From NCBI RefSeq assembly GCF_040066175.1, contig NZ_JBEAAM010000010.1:62001-126000 (forward strand): DNA of 64,000 bases. Reading direction: 5' to 3'. Position 1 is the first letter of the stretch; every line of letters starts with the position of its first letter. The notes beneath the pieces are model-generated. The model ran no database searches. It was not told the DNA's origin and saw nothing but the letters and a program-made list of their open reading frames with translations. The stretch comes from Solimonas sp040066175 (GTDB lineage Bacteria > Pseudomonadota > Gammaproteobacteria > Nevskiales > Nevskiaceae). Of the stretch, positions 27,424 to 36,206 are shown one piece after another. Position numbers and translations under genes: made by a program.

Positions 27424-27915
27424 TCACCGATCCTGCGCGGCTTTGGCGCGCGTCCAGATGCGCGACTCGCCGAGCGCACGAAGCCCGAGGTAGGCGTGCA
27501 GGCGGAGCTGCGGACCGTCGCGTTCGAGCTCGGCGCGGGCGACGGTGCCTTGCGTCAGGCCGTCGCGCAGGTCGATGACCTGGCCATCGACCCAGCGATC
27601 CCCTGCGCTGCGCAGGCCCCAGAGGAAACGCATGCCGGCGAGCGGCTGGCCGCGCCAGGGTGGCGGACAACGCGTGCATTGAAGATCCAGCGGCTCGCCG
27701 TGCGCACCGGTGATCCGCACGACGCGCCCGGCCAGGAATTCGCCGTCGCGGTACAGCTCGATGGTCGAGGTCGTCCCGGCGGACGGCTCGTAGGCATTCC
27801 AGTAACCGACGAACGCGGCGGTGGCGTCGTCCCCCGCGCGCGCGCCTCCGGCATGGGCGAGCAGTGCCGCCGCTGCGCACGCGGCGGCGACACGCAGCAG
27901 ACGCGCTGCCGCCAT
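27424..27915 (-). CDS. DUF2147 family secreted protein
   Basis: A 163-residue exported protein of the DUF2147 type, function unknown. The signal peptide is MAAARLLRVAAACAAAALLAHAGGARA. The mature domain opens AAFVGYWNAYEPSAGT and has the family's RDGEFLAGRVV strand, a CTRC pair in the middle and GMRFLWGLR followed by WVDGQVIDLRDG. The ATG at 27915 overlaps the stop of the upstream receptor gene by one base (TGATG), so it is translationally coupled to that receptor. Related proteins are often found beside receptors in degraders; the role may be periplasmic lipid or substrate handling, unproven. Confidence 0.82.
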   Translation of the reverse strand: MAAARLLRVAAACAAAALLAHAGGARAGDDATAAFVGYWNAYEPSAGTTSTIELYRDGEFLAGRVVRITGAHGEPLDLQCTRCPPPWRGQPLAGMRFLWGLRSAGDRWVDGQVIDLRDGLTQGTVARAELERDGPQLRLHAYLGLRALGESRIWTRAKAAQDR

Positions 27916-30500
27916 CACTGATAGCGCAGGATGAGGTCCAGGCCGAAGGCGCGCGGCTCGCCCCAGATCACCGCGCGGTCGGCGTGCGGCAGGTTGTCGA
28001 TGGCCGTGACCGGATATTCCTCGTCGGCGAGGTTGCGGCCCCACAGCGCGACATCGAGCGCGGCACGCCCGCCGACACGGAGATTGCCGGCCGTCAGGCG
28101 CGCGTTGAACAGCCCGTAGCCGTCGATCGCGGTCAGGCCGCGCTTGTCCTCGGTGATGACGAAGCCCTGGCGCCAGCCGGTGTACTGGTAGTTCAGGTAG
28201 GCGCGCAGGTCGCCCCAGTTGCCGCGCAGGAAGGTCCAGTCGGCCGAGGCCACGTAGGAATGCCGCGGCGCGGCGATGAACGGATACAGGTTGGCGACGT
28301 TGTTGCCATCGACGTCGATGACCTCCTCGACCTTGGCGTCCAGATACGCGTACTGCACCGCGAGGATCAGGTCCTGCAGCGCGACGAAGGCGGTTTCGAT
28401 CTCGGCGCCACGCATGCGCGCCTTGCCGGCATTGCGCGACTTGGTGTCGGAGATCGTGCCGGGGACCATGAAGTTGGTCTGCATGTCACGGTAGTGGCTG
28501 TCGAACACGGCGGCATTGAAGCGCAGCCGCCGCTGCATCCACTCGCTCTTGATGCCGGCCTCGAGCGAACGCACCGTCTCCGGCTTGAAGCCCTCGACGA
28601 AGCCGAATCCGTAGTTGGTGCCGTCCGATGCGGCACCCGAAGCCGCCGAGACCTGCGGGTCGCGCGTGTTGAAGCCGCCACTCTTGTAGGCCGTGGCGTA
28701 GGACAGGTAGGTGGTCGCGTTGCCGGCGAGGTCGTACTGCAGGTTGACCGACGGCGAGAAGTTGCGGTCCTTGCGCGCGGCGTACACGTCCACGAAGTCG
28801 TCCACCGTGCGATAGACCTGGCCCGGGATCAGCACCGCGGTCAGGCCCTGGCCCGCGATCTGGCCCTCGACGTACTGGGTCTGGATGAAGTTCTTCAGCG
28901 CCTCGCGCTCGTCCCAGGACTGGCGCAGGCCCATGGTCAGGCGCAGGCGCTCGTCGAACAGGCCCGGCGTCCACGTGAACTGGCCGAAGACGGCCGTCGC
29001 CGAGTTCTGGATCGCGATGTCGTAGTCCCAGAACGCGGCCAGGCCCGGAAAGGCCAGTTCGCGCAGCGGATCGCGCAGGCCGGGGATCGCGTCGAGCAAG
29101 GCGTCGAACTGCGACGGATCGAGCTTGGTGTTGAAGATGTGATGGTTCGGCCCGCCGTGCTCGCCGCCGTCCTCTCTGAAGTAATAGGCGCCGACGATGA
29201 AGTCCACGCTGTCGAACAGCTTGCCGGACAGCTGCAGCTCGTGCGACCACTGCTCCTGGAAGGTGGTGGGGATCACCAGCGGCGTCGGCGCGCCGCCGCC
29301 GGCCATGAGTCCGGCCGGACCGTCGTAGGCGTTGGTGTCCACGCGATAGCCGGTGGAACCGCCGCCGCCGCTGAGGTCGGGGTACTGGTTGTCGATCAGC
29401 TTGCGGAACGCGCCGATGTACTTCGCCTCCAGCCCCGACGGCAGCGGTGCGCCGAGCACCAGCGTGTGCCCCTGGATCTTCGACGACGAGGCCTCCATCG
29501 GCGCGCCGGAGGCGAGGCGGTCGAGGCGCCGCTCGGCATACACGGATTCGGACTGTGCGTAGGGCTTGAACAGGTCGGCCATGCCGTGCGGCGTGTTGGA
29601 CGGCAGGATCGACTGGAACATGTAGTTGACGTACTCCAGATCCGCGTAGTCGTACGAATAGTCCGCGGTCAGCCAGTCGGTGGCGAGCCAGCGCGCGTCG
29701 AAACGGTAGGCGCGCTCGTCACGGTCGCCGAAATCGCGGCCGGGGCCGGTGTTGTCGACGAAGCCGTCGCGGCTGCTGCCGAGCGCGGCCAGCTTCACGG
29801 CGAGGGTGTCGGTGAGCGGCAGGTTGAACACGCTCTTGCCGGTGAGCTGATTGCGCGAGCCGACGGTGAGTTGGTGCCACATCGCGAAGGCATCGACGGA
29901 AGGACGGCGCGTGACCAGGTTGACGGCACCGCCGGTGGTGTTGCGGCCGTACAGCGTGCCCTGCGGGCCGCGCAGGACCTCGACGCGTTCGAGATCCGCC
30001 AGATCCAGGGCAAGACCGGCGGACCGCGCCAGATAGACACCGTCGAGATAGATGCCGACCGCCGGGTCCTGGGTGACCTGAGCGTCGGTGATGCCGACGC
30101 CGCGGATCGTGATGCGCAGCGTCGTGTTGGACAGCGGGTGCGGCTCGATCACCATGCTCGGCACGTTGGCGGCGAGATCCTGCACGCCCTGGATGCCGCG
30201 CTGCGCCAGCTTGTCGCTGTTGAAGGCCTCCATCGAGATCGGCGTGTCCTGCGCCGAAGCGGCGCGCCGCTGCGCGGTGACCACGATCTCCTCGAGCGCC
30301 GTGGTGGCACCGGACGACGACGGCGGCGGTGCGGGTTCCGCACCCGCGCGCAGCGGTTCCACCGGAACCACATCCAGAGATTCGGCCTGCATCAGCGCAG
30401 GCACGCCATCATCACCCTCGTCCGGCAGCGCGTCCTGGGCCGATGCGGCGAGCGCATGCAGCGCGAACAGCACCGCCCACCCGCGGCAGTTGTCGAACAT
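27915..30500 (-). CDS. TonB-dependent outer-membrane receptor (copy 2)
   Basis: An 861-residue TonB-dependent receptor. The signal MFDNCRGWAVLFALHALAASA is followed by an acidic linker, EEIVVTAQRR, the plug with LRGPQGTLYGRNTTGGAV, and a barrel ending GLDLILRYQ. ATG at 30500 after GGGAGAGCCGG. Long matching stretches with the receptor at 24856-27420 (for example the VYxxR, DNTGPG and AIDNLPxxDRAV segments) show common ancestry. The gene is preceded by a palindromic operator and, 112 bases upstream, by a TetR gene in the same direction; DUF2147 follows with a 1-base overlap. Uptake of a steroid, bile salt or other hydrophobic substrate is suggested by context only. Confidence 0.95.
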   Translation of the reverse strand: MFDNCRGWAVLFALHALAASAQDALPDEGDDGVPALMQAESLDVVPVEPLRAGAEPAPPPSSSGATTALEEIVVTAQRRAASAQDTPISMEAFNSDKLAQRGIQGVQDLAANVPSMVIEPHPLSNTTLRITIRGVGITDAQVTQDPAVGIYLDGVYLARSAGLALDLADLERVEVLRGPQGTLYGRNTTGGAVNLVTRRPSVDAFAMWHQLTVGSRNQLTGKSVFNLPLTDTLAVKLAALGSSRDGFVDNTGPGRDFGDRDERAYRFDARWLATDWLTADYSYDYADLEYVNYMFQSILPSNTPHGMADLFKPYAQSESVYAERRLDRLASGAPMEASSSKIQGHTLVLGAPLPSGLEAKYIGAFRKLIDNQYPDLSGGGGSTGYRVDTNAYDGPAGLMAGGGAPTPLVIPTTFQEQWSHELQLSGKLFDSVDFIVGAYYFREDGGEHGGPNHHIFNTKLDPSQFDALLDAIPGLRDPLRELAFPGLAAFWDYDIAIQNSATAVFGQFTWTPGLFDERLRLTMGLRQSWDEREALKNFIQTQYVEGQIAGQGLTAVLIPGQVYRTVDDFVDVYAARKDRNFSPSVNLQYDLAGNATTYLSYATAYKSGGFNTRDPQVSAASGAASDGTNYGFGFVEGFKPETVRSLEAGIKSEWMQRRLRFNAAVFDSHYRDMQTNFMVPGTISDTKSRNAGKARMRGAEIETAFVALQDLILAVQYAYLDAKVEEVIDVDGNNVANLYPFIAAPRHSYVASADWTFLRGNWGDLRAYLNYQYTGWRQGFVITEDKRGLTAIDGYGLFNARLTAGNLRVGGRAALDVALWGRNLADEEYPVTAIDNLPHADRAVIWGEPRAFGLDLILRYQ

Positions 30501-30558
30501 CCGGCTCTCCCCTGTGCACCCTGCGCGCCGACCATCGCGCGCGCCCGTTGCTTGACGA

Positions 30559-30574
30559 TACGGTACGTACCGTA
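30559..30574. promoter_or_regulatory. Perfect 16-bp palindrome, probable TetR operator
   Basis: TACGGTACGTACCGTA is a perfect 16-bp palindrome in the 112-base gap between the tetR stop (30613) and the receptor start (30500). Its size and symmetry are typical of TetR-family operators. On the minus strand a TTGCGG hexamer (30582-30587) followed by TACCGT at promoter-like distance would place the palindrome over the -10 region of a receptor promoter. Repression of the receptor and DUF2147 by the adjacent TetR is the natural reading. Confidence 0.7.
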
Positions 30575-30612
30575 CACATCCATCCCGCAAACGGACGAGC
30601 GCCGGCAGCGGC

Positions 30613-31206
30613 TCAGCCGCGGCGCGCCGGCTTGCGCTGGCCGATGCCGTGGAGCAGCAGCCCGACGAGTCCGCGGATCCAGTCGTCGGTCAGTTCGTCG
30701 AGCAGGAAGTACTGGCGGATCGCGATCGCACCCTGAATGACATCGATCGCCAGCTCGACGTCGGTCGCGGCGGACAGTTCGCCGCGCCGGATCGCGTTCT
30801 GCAGCACGTGGCGCACCGGCACACGGCGCCGGTCGTTGACCTTCACCAGCGCCGCCGACAGCGACGGATTGTCGATGCACTCGGCGACCAGCATCGGCAA
30901 CACGCCGCGCAGCGGCGAGTCGCGCATGATCTTGGAAAACTGGCCGAACAGCGCGATCAGATCCGCTTCGAGGCTCGGCCCGGCCACCGGCACCGGGATC
31001 GGCAGCTGGCCGAAGACGGCGAGCACCAGGTGCTCCTTGGTCTTCCAGCGCCGATAGATCGTCGTCTTGCTGGCCCGTGCGGTGGCGGCGACGCGCTCGA
31101 TCGTCAGTGCGGAGTATCCGCCCGTGGCGAGGATTTCGAGGGTCGCCTTGAGGATCGCCTGCTCGGCGGCGATGCTGCGCGCGCGCAGCCGTCGGGATTC
31201 GGGCAT
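30613..31206 (-). CDS. TetR-family transcriptional regulator
   Basis: A 197-residue TetR/AcrR-type repressor. The N-terminal helix-turn-helix is clear: AILKATLEILATGGYSALTI then ERVAATARASKTTIYRRWKT. The C-terminal domain (about residues 80-190) is helical and binds an unknown ligand; its pattern resembles the TetR_C_16/11 groups (LRGVLPMLVAECIDNPSL). ATG at 31206. The gene lies 69 bases below the DUF2182 gene and 112 bases above the receptor gene, with a perfect palindrome in the latter gap. It is the best candidate for controlling copy 2 of the TonB-dependent receptor. Confidence 0.92.
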   Translation of the reverse strand: MPESRRLRARSIAAEQAILKATLEILATGGYSALTIERVAATARASKTTIYRRWKTKEHLVLAVFGQLPIPVPVAGPSLEADLIALFGQFSKIMRDSPLRGVLPMLVAECIDNPSLSAALVKVNDRRRVPVRHVLQNAIRRGELSAATDVELAIDVIQGAIAIRQYFLLDELTDDWIRGLVGLLLHGIGQRKPARRG

Positions 31207-31275
31207 CTCTGGGCGTCGAGAGGGCGGACGCGCGATTCTAGGCGCAAGCCCGCCGCCGCTGCACGACGTCGCGCG

Positions 31276-32046
31276 TCACGCCGATGCCAGCAGGACGATG
31301 CCCGCCAGCGCCAGCAGCGCACCGCTGAGCCGGCCGCCCTGCACGCCCAGCGGTGCGAGCTTCTCGATCAGCACGAAGACCGTGATCGCGCCGATCCACA
31401 GCAGACTCATCACGCCGCCGACGAACAGCAGCAGCATCAGGGCCCAGCAGCAGCCGACGCAGTACAGGCCGTGGCGAACGCCCAGCCGCAGCGCACCGCG
31501 GACGCCGGGCCGCCAGTGCTGCATGAAGAAGCCGGCCGGCGAACGGCAGCGCGAAAGACAGGACTGCTTGAACGGCGTGAGCTGGTACAGGCCCGCGTTG
31601 ACCAGCAGCACGGCGCCGAGCACGGGGCTGGCGCTTTCCCACATCGGCGACAGCAGGGCCGCGCGCGACAGTGCGTACTGCAGCAGCGTCGCCGCGAGAC
31701 TGAAGCCGGTCCAGGCCAGCAGGTAGCCGGCGGTGAACGCCTGGATGCGCAGCGTCGGTGCCTCGACGCCCGCACTGGTGCGCTGCACGCGCGCGTACAG
31801 CAGGATCGCCGGCGCGGCGCTGGGCAGCATCATGCCGACCATCATCACCGCCCACATCAGGAACACGAGGACGAAGTAACGCACATCCCAGTGCGTCTGC
31901 ATCATCCACGCCGACAGGCCGTCCATGGCCCCGTACATGTCGAGCGAGGCCGGCACCAGGTACAGCCACGACAGGACGATGACGCCGCACAGGCCGACGA
32001 GCACGATCGGCCGCTCGCGGAGGAGCAGCCGCTCCAGCACCGGCAT
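31276..32046 (-). CDS. DUF2182 integral membrane protein
   Basis: A 256-residue multi-pass membrane protein of DUF2182, described as a predicted metal-binding membrane protein. Seven or so hydrophobic helices are visible. The family-typical cluster of Cys lies in QSCLSRCRSP and HGLYCVGCCWALM, together with an FLMWAVMMVGMMLPSAAPA helix rich in Met. The ATG at 32046 overlaps the stop of the DUF1326 gene by one base (TGATG). DUF1326 and DUF2182 genes are a recurrent pair in proteobacteria and actinobacteria, but their joint function is not established; the Cys and Met content suggests metal handling. Confidence 0.88.
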   Translation of the reverse strand: MPVLERLLLRERPIVLVGLCGVIVLSWLYLVPASLDMYGAMDGLSAWMMQTHWDVRYFVLVFLMWAVMMVGMMLPSAAPAILLYARVQRTSAGVEAPTLRIQAFTAGYLLAWTGFSLAATLLQYALSRAALLSPMWESASPVLGAVLLVNAGLYQLTPFKQSCLSRCRSPAGFFMQHWRPGVRGALRLGVRHGLYCVGCCWALMLLLFVGGVMSLLWIGAITVFVLIEKLAPLGVQGGRLSGALLALAGIVLLASA

Positions 32047-32681
32047 CACCGGACGACGCCGTGCGTGCTCCAGTGCATCCGCGCGATATGCGCATGCGTG
32101 TCGCGGAAGTCGAGCGGGATCGGCCCCTGCGCAGTGCCGGAGCCCGACACGAACTCGGCCTCGTCGTACTCGAAGCCGGCCGGAAGCCGCAGGCGCGCGC
32201 GGTGCGGCGCGCCGGTCACCGGGTTGCGGATCGGCTGCGCCGAGGCTTCGAGCAGGCCGGGAATGCGCACGCTGGCGGTGCCGGCCCGCTCGTCGATGCG
32301 CAGTTCGATCGGCTTGTACTGCGTCGGATGCGCCTTGACCAGGGTCGTGCTGAACACCTGCGTGATCAGCGACCCCGGTTCGGTTTCCTGGCCGGTCAGC
32401 ACCGCCAGGATCGCCGCACGCTGATCGGCGTCGGCGCGCTCGTCGATCACCGGCAGCGCCTCGCCGTTGCCGAGGTGGATCGGCCCCGGCCAGGCGAACA
32501 GCCCGCCGAAGCGCAACCCGTCCAAGGGGATCTCGCCGAAATGACCCTCGTCGATCTGGCCGAACATGTATGCCCGGCAGTTGCCGTTGGACGGCAGCGA
32601 ATTGAACTGGCAGGGACAGCCGAGATTGCAGTTGCAGTTGGACACCTGCACGCCCTGCCAGCGCCATTCCACGTATGCCAT
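32046..32681 (-). CDS. DUF1326 domain protein
   Basis: A 211-residue protein of the DUF1326 family. The N-terminus carries the diagnostic Cys cluster VSNCNCNLGCPCQFN with four Cys in nine residues, followed by C-R-A-Y and a beta-rich domain (GQIDEGHFGEIPLDGL, QVFSTTLVKAHPTQYKP). There is no signal peptide. ATG at 32681 with GGGAGAG upstream. It is the first gene of a coupled pair with DUF2182. Cys clustering suggests metal or redox function; none is proven. The 74 bases upstream separate it from the GGDEF/EAL gene on the same strand. Confidence 0.88.
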   Translation of the reverse strand: MAYVEWRWQGVQVSNCNCNLGCPCQFNSLPSNGNCRAYMFGQIDEGHFGEIPLDGLRFGGLFAWPGPIHLGNGEALPVIDERADADQRAAILAVLTGQETEPGSLITQVFSTTLVKAHPTQYKPIELRIDERAGTASVRIPGLLEASAQPIRNPVTGAPHRARLRLPAGFEYDEAEFVSGSGTAQGPIPLDFRDTHAHIARMHWSTHGVVR

Positions 32682-32755
32682 GGCCGCTCTCCCGCGAAGG
32701 GATGGGAATGGAAGCCTGCGCCGGATCGGGCCGGCTTGCAAGCGTCGGCGTGCGC

Positions 32756-34882
32756 TCAGGCGACCGCGACCACCGCGCTGCTCAGCCACTGCGTGAGCCA
32801 CTGTTCCAGCTCGTCGGCCGGCAGCGCGCGCGTGAACCAGAAACCCTGACCGCTGACACCGCCGAGACGGCGCAGGTAGGCGGCCTGCTCGGCGTGCTCG
32901 ACGCACTCGGTGACCACCTGCATCTGCAGGCTGTGGCCGATCTCGATGATGCCGTTGAGCAGCGAGGTGGCATCGGCATTGCCGGGCACGTCCTTCAGGA
33001 AGGATCCGTCGATCTTGAGGATGTTGATCGGCAGGCTACGCAGGTAGTGCGGTGACGAGTAGCCGACGCCGAAATCGTCCACGGCGACGGCGAGGCCCTC
33101 CTGCCGCAGGCGCGTCAACAGGGCACCGGCCGCGTCGAGGTTGTCCAGTAACGCTTCCTCGGTGATCTCGATGGCCAGCGCACTGCCCTGCAGTCCGCGG
33201 CGGCGCATTTCGTCGAGTATGTACTGGTCGATGCCGGCGAGGCGCAGCTGTGCGGCCGACAGGTTGAACGAGATCCGTGGCACGGGCACCCCGCGCTGCA
33301 GCCAGTCGGCCATCTGTGCGCAGACCGTGCCGATCGTCCATTCGGTGAAGGGCCGCAGCAGGTCGCCCGATTCGGCGACCGGGATGAAGTGATCCGGCGG
33401 TATCTGGCTGCCGTCGTCGCGCCGCCAGCGCGCCAGCGCCTCGACGCCGAGCACGCGCGCGCCGGTCATCGTCATGATCGGCTGGTAATGGAGCCGCAGC
33501 TGCTGGCTGGCCATCGCCCGATGCAGTTCGCGGTTGAGTTCGAGCACGCGGCTCGCGCGCTGCTGCATCGACGATTCGTAGATCTTCAGGAAGCCGCGCG
33601 CGTGCTTCTTGGCCCAGTGCAGCGCGGTGTCGCTGGCGTACAGCAGCTGCTCGGCGCTGTCGGCATGGTCCGGATACAGCGCGCAGCCGAGGCTGGCGGA
33701 CACGGCGACGCCCTGGCCGAGTTCCAGCGGCGCGCCGACGAGCGACCGCAGCGCCTCGCAGCGCTTCTGCAACTGCGCGACACCGTCGGCGCCCTCGGCG
33801 ACCTCGGCGATCCAGCTGAACAGGTCCGGGCCGGTGCGTGCCAGCAGCGCCGACGGATCGGGCAGCGCGCGGCGCAGGCGTTCTGCGACCTCGCTGAGCA
33901 CGCTGTCGCCGATGCGCGGCCCCAGCGCATGGTTCAGCTCGCTGAAGTGATCCAGGCCGAGTGTGACCAGCGCGAAGCGGCGCAGGCGCGCGGCGCCGTT
34001 GGCGAGCGCCTCGTGCAGGCTTTCGCCGAACTTGCTGCGGTTGGGCAGGCGCGTCAGCTCGTCGTACTGGGCGCGGTGCAGCGCGAGGCGCTGCGCCGAC
34101 AGCGCCAGCTCGTTGGCGCGGTCGCGCTCCAGCTCCGCGCGCTTGCGGTCGGTGATGTCCTGGCAGACGCCGGTCAGGCGGATCAGCTTGCCGGCGTCGT
34201 CGAGTACCGGGAACGCCCAGGTGTGCAGGTAGCGCAGCTCGCCATCCGCGCGATAGATGCGCTCGTCGTGCGAATAGGGCTTGAGGTGGTGGAAGACCTC
34301 GTTGGTGGCGTCCATCACCCGCTGGCGGTCGTCCGGATGCACTTTGGCCAGATAGCCCTCGTAGGTCGGCGTGTAGCTCTGCGGGGTCTCGCCGTAGATG
34401 CGGTACAGCTCGGGGCTCCACACGGCATGCGGCTCGGTGATGTCCCATTCCCAGACCCCCAGGTGCGCCACGCCCTGGGTATCGACCAGCATCGACTCGC
34501 TGCGCCGCAGCCGGTCCTCCTCGCGCTTGCGGGCGGTGATGTCCACGCCGTGCACGCCGTAACCGATGACGACGCCGTCGCGCCGGACCGCGCCGATGTT
34601 GAGCCAGTACCAGCGGCGCACGCCGTCCGCGCCCAGCACGGAGGCTTCGACCTGCCGCGGCTGGCCATCCGCCGCGACCTGCTGCAGCACCTGCGCCAGT
34701 GGCTCGACGGCTTCGAGCGCGAAATGCGCCGCCAGTGAATCGCGCGGCGCTGCGGCATCGCCGCGATTGGAGTCGAGCACGGTCCCGTCGCTGGCGAGTC
34801 GCGCGACGATACCGGACCGCCCGTCGAACCAGGCGTGCAGTCCGTCCGCCTCGACCCGCCCGTCGGAATCGCTACCGCTCAT
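32756..34882 (-). CDS. PAS-PAS-GGDEF(degenerate)-EAL cyclic-di-GMP signalling protein
   Basis: A protein of about 708 residues with two PAS/PAC modules (first near VRRWYWLNIGAVRRDG, second near WEWDITEPHAVWSPELYRIYG and ending GVCQDITDRKRAE), then a GGDEF domain and an EAL domain. The GGDEF signature is replaced by TGPDLF, so cyclase activity is unlikely. The EAL domain keeps EALARW, the Asn of FNLSA, the Glu of EITEEAL, DDFGVGYSS, KIDGSFL and the late Glu of VTECVE, so phosphodiesterase activity is expected. No transmembrane segment is seen, so it is cytoplasmic. The start is uncertain: an ATG at 34882 is used; a GTG at 34924 is possible and neither has a clear ribosome site. Confidence 0.9.
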   Translation of the reverse strand: MSGSDSDGRVEADGLHAWFDGRSGIVARLASDGTVLDSNRGDAAAPRDSLAAHFALEAVEPLAQVLQQVAADGQPRQVEASVLGADGVRRWYWLNIGAVRRDGVVIGYGVHGVDITARKREEDRLRRSESMLVDTQGVAHLGVWEWDITEPHAVWSPELYRIYGETPQSYTPTYEGYLAKVHPDDRQRVMDATNEVFHHLKPYSHDERIYRADGELRYLHTWAFPVLDDAGKLIRLTGVCQDITDRKRAELERDRANELALSAQRLALHRAQYDELTRLPNRSKFGESLHEALANGAARLRRFALVTLGLDHFSELNHALGPRIGDSVLSEVAERLRRALPDPSALLARTGPDLFSWIAEVAEGADGVAQLQKRCEALRSLVGAPLELGQGVAVSASLGCALYPDHADSAEQLLYASDTALHWAKKHARGFLKIYESSMQQRASRVLELNRELHRAMASQQLRLHYQPIMTMTGARVLGVEALARWRRDDGSQIPPDHFIPVAESGDLLRPFTEWTIGTVCAQMADWLQRGVPVPRISFNLSAAQLRLAGIDQYILDEMRRRGLQGSALAIEITEEALLDNLDAAGALLTRLRQEGLAVAVDDFGVGYSSPHYLRSLPINILKIDGSFLKDVPGNADATSLLNGIIEIGHSLQMQVVTECVEHAEQAAYLRRLGGVSGQGFWFTRALPADELEQWLTQWLSSAVVAVA

Positions 34883-35007
34883 CTGGCGCCCACTCGTGTC
34901 ATTCCCGGCCGGGAACAGCCCCACTATATGCCCGTGTCGCCGCCCAGGCGAAGGCCGGGCCAGGGCGCGTAGAAATGCTCTACATGCCCCGGATCACCCA
35001 CGGACGG

Positions 35008-35023
35008 CGCGGGGCGCCCCGCG
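35008..35023. terminator. GC-rich perfect palindrome downstream of the isomerase operon
   Basis: CGCGGGGCGCCCCGCG is a perfect 16-bp palindrome 24 bases beyond the stop of the SnoaL-like gene at 35047 (minus strand) and ahead of the GGDEF/EAL gene. It could form a stable hairpin that limits read-through, but no T-tract follows, so an intrinsic terminator is uncertain. Confidence 0.35.
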
Positions 35024-35046
35024 GCCAGCGCCAGGCGGGGCCCACC

Positions 35047-35508
35047 CTACAGCTTCAGCGCCTTCTTCATCCACGCCGGCATGTTGAAGTCGTAGCACTT
35101 CTCCTCGGCGCGGCGGCCGATGCGCCAGCCGCCGGCGGTGCGCCGGTATTCATCGACATACCACAGGCCGAGGAACATGGTGTCCGTGCCGCCCTCCGGC
35201 CGGGGCACCACCATCGGGTTGAAGCAGGCGATCCGCCCGGTCGCCGCATCGCCATCGATCGCGAACTCGCAGTTGCCGACGAAGTGCATGTAGGCCGGGA
35301 AGTGCTGCAGCGCCTGCGGCAGCCATTGCTTGACCGCCGGATACGGCCCGTCGATGCCGCCCATCGCGCGGTAGTCGATGTAAGCATCGGGCGTGAACAC
35401 TGCATCGAGCGCGTCGAAATCGCGCCGGTCGATGGCATTGGCGTAGCGCACGACCAGCTCTTGGAGCTCGATGCGGTCGGCCAGGCGCTGCAGCGCCGCG
35501 GGATTCAC
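35047..35508 (-). CDS. SnoaL/NTF2-like protein
   Basis: A 153-residue protein of the SnoaL_4/NTF2 superfamily, the alpha+beta cone fold shared by steroid isomerases, dehydratases and dioxygenase small subunits. The opening helix pair ELQELVVRYANAIDRRDFDA and FTPDAYIDYRAMGG is typical. A GTG start at 35508 is chosen because it overlaps the stop of the delta-isomerase gene by 4 bases (GTGA), so the two are coupled. Catalytic residues cannot be assigned. The pairing suggests action on a related steroid intermediate, for example a dehydration or isomerisation. Confidence 0.85.
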   Translation of the reverse strand: MNPAALQRLADRIELQELVVRYANAIDRRDFDALDAVFTPDAYIDYRAMGGIDGPYPAVKQWLPQALQHFPAYMHFVGNCEFAIDGDAATGRIACFNPMVVPRPEGGTDTMFLGLWYVDEYRRTAGGWRIGRRAEEKCYDFNMPAWMKKALKL

Positions 35509-35885
35509 TTCTCCAGCACCATGTCGGACTTGCCCCAGTAGGCCTTCATCGACGTGAACTTGCCGGCGTCGTTGAAGGTCATCACGTCGATCACCTGGAT
35601 ATGCGCCCTGCCTTCCGGCATGTTCAGCCGCACGTTGAAGGCCATCGCCGCGGCGTTGCCGTGGGAGGCGCGGACCGGTGCGGCGAGCTCCAGGCGCGCG
35701 CCGGTGGCGACCGCCATCTTGTAGAACGCGGCGATCTCGGCCTTGCCCTTCTTCAGCGGACTGCCGACCGGATCCTCGACCGTCGCGTCGTCGGCGTAGA
35801 GGTCCGCGATCGCCGCGGCGTCACTGCGGTTGAAGTGGTCGATATAGGCCTGCATCGCGGCCTTCATGCGGGTTTCGTCGGTCAT
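35505..35885 (-). CDS. ksi: Steroid delta-isomerase (ketosteroid isomerase)
   Basis: A 126-residue ketosteroid isomerase that converts delta5-3-ketosteroids to delta4-3-ketosteroids. Residues line up one-to-one with the Comamonas enzyme: Tyr14 in AYIDHF, Tyr30 in DLYADD, the catalytic base Asp38 in TVEDPVGS, Tyr55 in IAAFYK, and the oxyanion Asp100 in QVIDVMTF (Asp99 in Comamonas). The C-terminal MKAYWG motif is also typical. ATG at 35885. It is the first gene of a two-gene unit with a SnoaL-like protein and is divergent from a LuxR-type regulator across 321 bases. This gene anchors the steroid reading of the whole locus. Confidence 0.95.
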   Translation of the reverse strand: MTDETRMKAAMQAYIDHFNRSDAAAIADLYADDATVEDPVGSPLKKGKAEIAAFYKMAVATGARLELAAPVRASHGNAAAMAFNVRLNMPEGRAHIQVIDVMTFNDAGKFTSMKAYWGKSDMVLEK

Positions 35886-36206
35886 GGCGGTGTCGGTTCG
35901 CGCGAACGGGGCGCGCGGCGATGATCGGACAGGGCGCGTGCCGGTTGTCTCGTCCGGATGGGGGAGACGGCGCACCGCGCACCGGACTAGGCTTCGACTC
36001 AGCCCGGCACGGCGTCGTGCCGGGTCCGAAGTGGGATCGAGGCACCGCGCTCCGGGAGACCGGCGGCGTGGGTTTGTTGCGCTCGCGGCTTGACGCCGGC
36101 AGAGGGGCGGCATATTGATACGTCGCGTTCCCATCTCGACGAGGGGGTTGACAGCCCGCAGACCGTTGGAACGTGCGCCCGTGCGGAGCAGGCGCGGAGG
36201 AGAGTC
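35886..36206. other. Divergent intergenic region, isomerase / LuxR regulator
   Basis: A 321-base gap without a gene. It contains a GGGGGA motif (CCGGATGGGGGAGA, 35954-35967) shared with three other intergenic sites, and a perfect 9-bp inverted repeat CCCGGCACG-GCGT-CGTGCCGGG at 36003-36024. A strong ribosome site (GGAGGAGAG, 36196-36204) serves the regulator. No clear sigma-70 promoter boxes are visible. Confidence 0.6.

Noticed and set aside
27864..30740. A 958-codon plus-strand frame opposite the TonB receptor
   Set aside because: High-GC antisense shadow; the receptor on the other strand has signal peptide, plug and barrel motifs.
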